A stretch of DNA of 7,269 nucleotides, taken from positions 1 through 7,269 of the forward strand of contig NZ_JBFXIO010000268.1 of the NCBI RefSeq assembly GCF_050175855.1, in the 5' to 3' direction. The notes beneath the pieces are model-generated. The model saw only the letters and a program-made list of their open reading frames with translations, made no database searches and was not told the origin of the DNA. The translations under genes and the position numbers were made by a program. This stretch comes from Piscinibacter sp050175855. Its GTDB lineage: Bacteria > Pseudomonadota > Gammaproteobacteria > Burkholderiales > Burkholderiaceae_C. This document shows, piece by piece, positions 5,816-7,269 of the stretch. Position 1 is the stretch's first letter. Every line of letters begins with the position of its first letter.

Positions 5816-7269
5816 GCCCTCACGCCGCCCGCGACGACGATGACCTGCCCGGCCAGCCCCGGGTGCTGCTGGTCGACGACGACGAGGTCAACCTGCTGCT
5901 GACCTCGATCGCGCTGCGCGAGCGCGGCTTCGACATCACCGAGGCCACCAGCGGCGAGCAGGCCATGCGCATCCTCACCGAGTGGCTGCCCGACGTGGTG
6001 GTGCTCGACGCGATGATGCCGGGGCTGGACGGCTTCGAGACCTGCCGGCAGCTGCGCCAGCTGCCCGGCTTCGAATCGCTGCCGGTGCTGATGCTGACCG
6101 GGCTGGACGACGACGCCTCGATCACCCGCGCCTACGAGGCCGGGGCGACGGACTTCTTCGTCAAGTCCACCCAATGGAGCCTGCTGTCGGGCCGCCTGCG
6201 CTACCTGCTGCGCTCGGCGCGCACGAGGCTCGAGCTGGAGCGCAACAAGTCGCGCCTGGCCCGTGCACAGGACCTGGCCCGCATGGGCAGCTTCGACTGG
6301 AAGCGCGGCGTCGGCGGCCCGGTGTTCTCGGCCGAAGGCCTGCGCGTGTTCGGCCTCGCGCCCGACGAATCGCTGCCCTTCCGCACGCTGCTGCGCATGC
6401 TGCCCGCCGAAGACCGCGCCGGCCTGCTCACCGTGCTGCGCGAGGTCATCAAGCACAGCTCGGTGCTGGCCACCGACGTGCCGGTCACGTTGCTCGACGG
6501 CCGCCAGCGCATCGTGCACGTCGAGGCCGAGCCGGAGTTCAATGAGTTCGGCAACCTGATCGGCTACTCCGGCATCGTGCAGGACGTGACCGACCGGCGC
6601 ATGGCCGAGGACAAGATCAAGCACCTGGCCAACTTCGACGGCCTGACCGGCCTGCCGAACCGCCGCCAGCTGATCTGGCGCACCGAGCGAGCGCTCGAGC
6701 ATGCGCGGCGGCTGGGCCACCAGGTGGCGCTGCTGCTGATCGACCTGGATCGCTTCAAGGTCATCAACGACACGCTGGGCCACGGCGCCGGCGACGAGCT
6801 GCTGATGGAAGTGTCGCGCCGGCTGCGTTCCTGCGTGCGCCACTCCGACCAGGTGATGGAGAGCTCGCTGGAGGCCATGGGCTCGCGCTCGCATCGCACG
6901 CTGGAGGCCGTGGGCCGTCTCGGCGGCGACGAGTTCGTGGCGCTGCTGCCCGAGGTGTCCGACGAGCGCGACGCCGAGCGCGTGGCCAAGCGAATCCTCG
7001 ACCTGATGCGCGAGCCGATCTTCGTCGGCGGCCAGGAATGCTTCGTGACCGCCAGCGTCGGCATCGCGCTGTACCCGCGCGACGGCGCGACCATGGCCGA
7101 CGTGCTGCGCAACGCCGACGTGGCGATGTACGCGGTCAAGTCCGCCGGCCGCAACAACGCCACGCTGTACTCGCCGATGCTCGCCGGCAAGGGCCGCGAG
7201 AAGCTCGCCCTCGAGACCGACCTGCACAAGGCGCTGGAGCGCGAGGAACTCGTCTTGCACTACCAGCCG
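5812..7269 (+). CDS. REC-PAS-GGDEF-EAL c-di-GMP signalling protein, 3' end beyond the window
   Basis: It starts at ATG 5812, overlapping the upstream stop as ATGA with no Shine-Dalgarno sequence, and stays open for 486 codons to the window edge. REC (~17-135): acidic pocket Asp22-Asp24, phospho-acceptor Asp66 (VLDAMMPGLDG), Thr96 and Lys118; Lys118 is followed by Ser rather than the usual Pro. PAS (~150-262) starts at ARMGSFDW and ends GYSGIVQDVTDRR. GGDEF (~268-455) starts at FDGLTGLPNR and has the intact active site GRLGGDEF (371-375, nt 6922-6936), so diguanylate cyclase activity is plausible. An insertion of about 19 residues separates RHSD (343-346) from GGDEF and places RTLE (362-365) at the usual I-site spacing. 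The last ~25 codons (ending LHYQP) are the start of an EAL phosphodiesterase domain, whose catalytic residues lie outside. The likely role is phosphorylation-controlled c-di-GMP turnover, fed by the coupled Hpt protein. Confidence 0.93.
   Translation, partial: MSPHAARDDDDLPGQPRVLLVDDDEVNLLLTSIALRERGFDITEATSGEQAMRILTEWLPDVVVLDAMMPGLDGFETCRQLRQLPGFESLPVLMLTGLDDDASITRAYEAGATDFFVKSTQWSLLSGRLRYLLRSARTRLELERNKSRLARAQDLARMGSFDWKRGVGGPVFSAEGLRVFGLAPDESLPFRTLLRMLPAEDRAGLLTVLREVIKHSSVLATDVPVTLLDGRQRIVHVEAEPEFNEFGNLIGYSGIVQDVTDRRMAEDKIKHLANFDGLTGLPNRRQLIWRTERALEHARRLGHQVALLLIDLDRFKVINDTLGHGAGDELLMEVSRRLRSCVRHSDQVMESSLEAMGSRSHRTLEAVGRLGGDEFVALLPEVSDERDAERVAKRILDLMREPIFVGGQECFVTASVGIALYPRDGATMADVLRNADVAMYAVKSAGRNNATLYSPMLAGKGREKLALETDLHKALEREELVLHYQP
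6868..6915 (+). repeat. Short direct repeat within the GGDEF insertion
   Basis: CTGGAGGCCATGGGC (6868-6882) and CTGGAGGCCGTGGGC (6901-6915) match at 14 of 15 positions and lie 33 nt (11 codons) apart. They encode LEAMG and LEAVG. This fits an old in-frame duplication that contributed to the insertion before GGDEF; sequence outside the 15-mers is only weakly similar. Confidence 0.5.

Noticed and set aside
4768..7260. Very long minus-strand open frame (830 codons) opposite the Hpt and GGDEF-EAL genes
   Set aside because: It mirrors two well-recognised plus-strand genes. Long antisense frames are expected in DNA of this GC content, and its translation is low-complexity with no recognisable domain.
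1..7269. CRISPR array, tRNA, rRNA, insertion sequence, attachment site or toxin-antitoxin pair
   Set aside because: No regularly spaced repeats, tRNA-like folds, transposase motifs or small paired frames were seen. The genes fill nearly the whole window.

Overview
The window is very GC-rich, with codons that almost all end in G or C. The protein types and the palindromic intergenic repeats suggest a betaproteobacterium of the order Burkholderiales (Rubrivivax/Leptothrix/Methylibium-like). That placement is from memory of such genomes, not from a search. The window is almost entirely signal transduction: two histidine kinases, an ANTAR response regulator, a membrane-anchored Hpt protein and a REC-PAS-GGDEF-EAL protein.

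Layout. (1) Bases 1-2640 (+) are one open frame, open at the left edge. Its first ~40 codons look like the iron-sulfur region of HemW (radical SAM). From about base 120 it becomes a cytoplasmic five-PAS HisKA_2 kinase. This looks like a chimera or rearrangement. (2) 2703-3311 (+) is its probable partner, a REC-ANTAR regulator expected to act on RNA by antitermination. (3) 3312-3392 separates convergent genes and holds a GC-rich palindromic repeat that could terminate both. (4) 3393-4538 (-) is a second, one-TM HisKA/HATPase kinase. (5) 4539-4642 is a short divergent promoter region. (6) 4643-5815 (+) is a two-TM, GAF-like, C-terminal Hpt protein with a repeat-like segment in its linker. (7) 5812-7269 (+) overlaps it by ATGA and encodes REC-PAS-GGDEF followed by the start of an EAL domain. 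It runs off the right edge.

How they may work together (inference). The first kinase would phosphorylate Asp57 of the ANTAR regulator, giving RNA-level control. The Hpt protein and the REC-GGDEF-EAL protein look translationally coupled, so the Hpt His331 and REC Asp66 are a natural phosphotransfer pair feeding c-di-GMP turnover. The divergent kinase is the likely phosphate source or competitor. No gene here looks like a wholly new system. The points most worth checking are the HemW/kinase junction, the repeat-like linker inside the Hpt gene, and the insertion that moves the usual I-site of the GGDEF domain.
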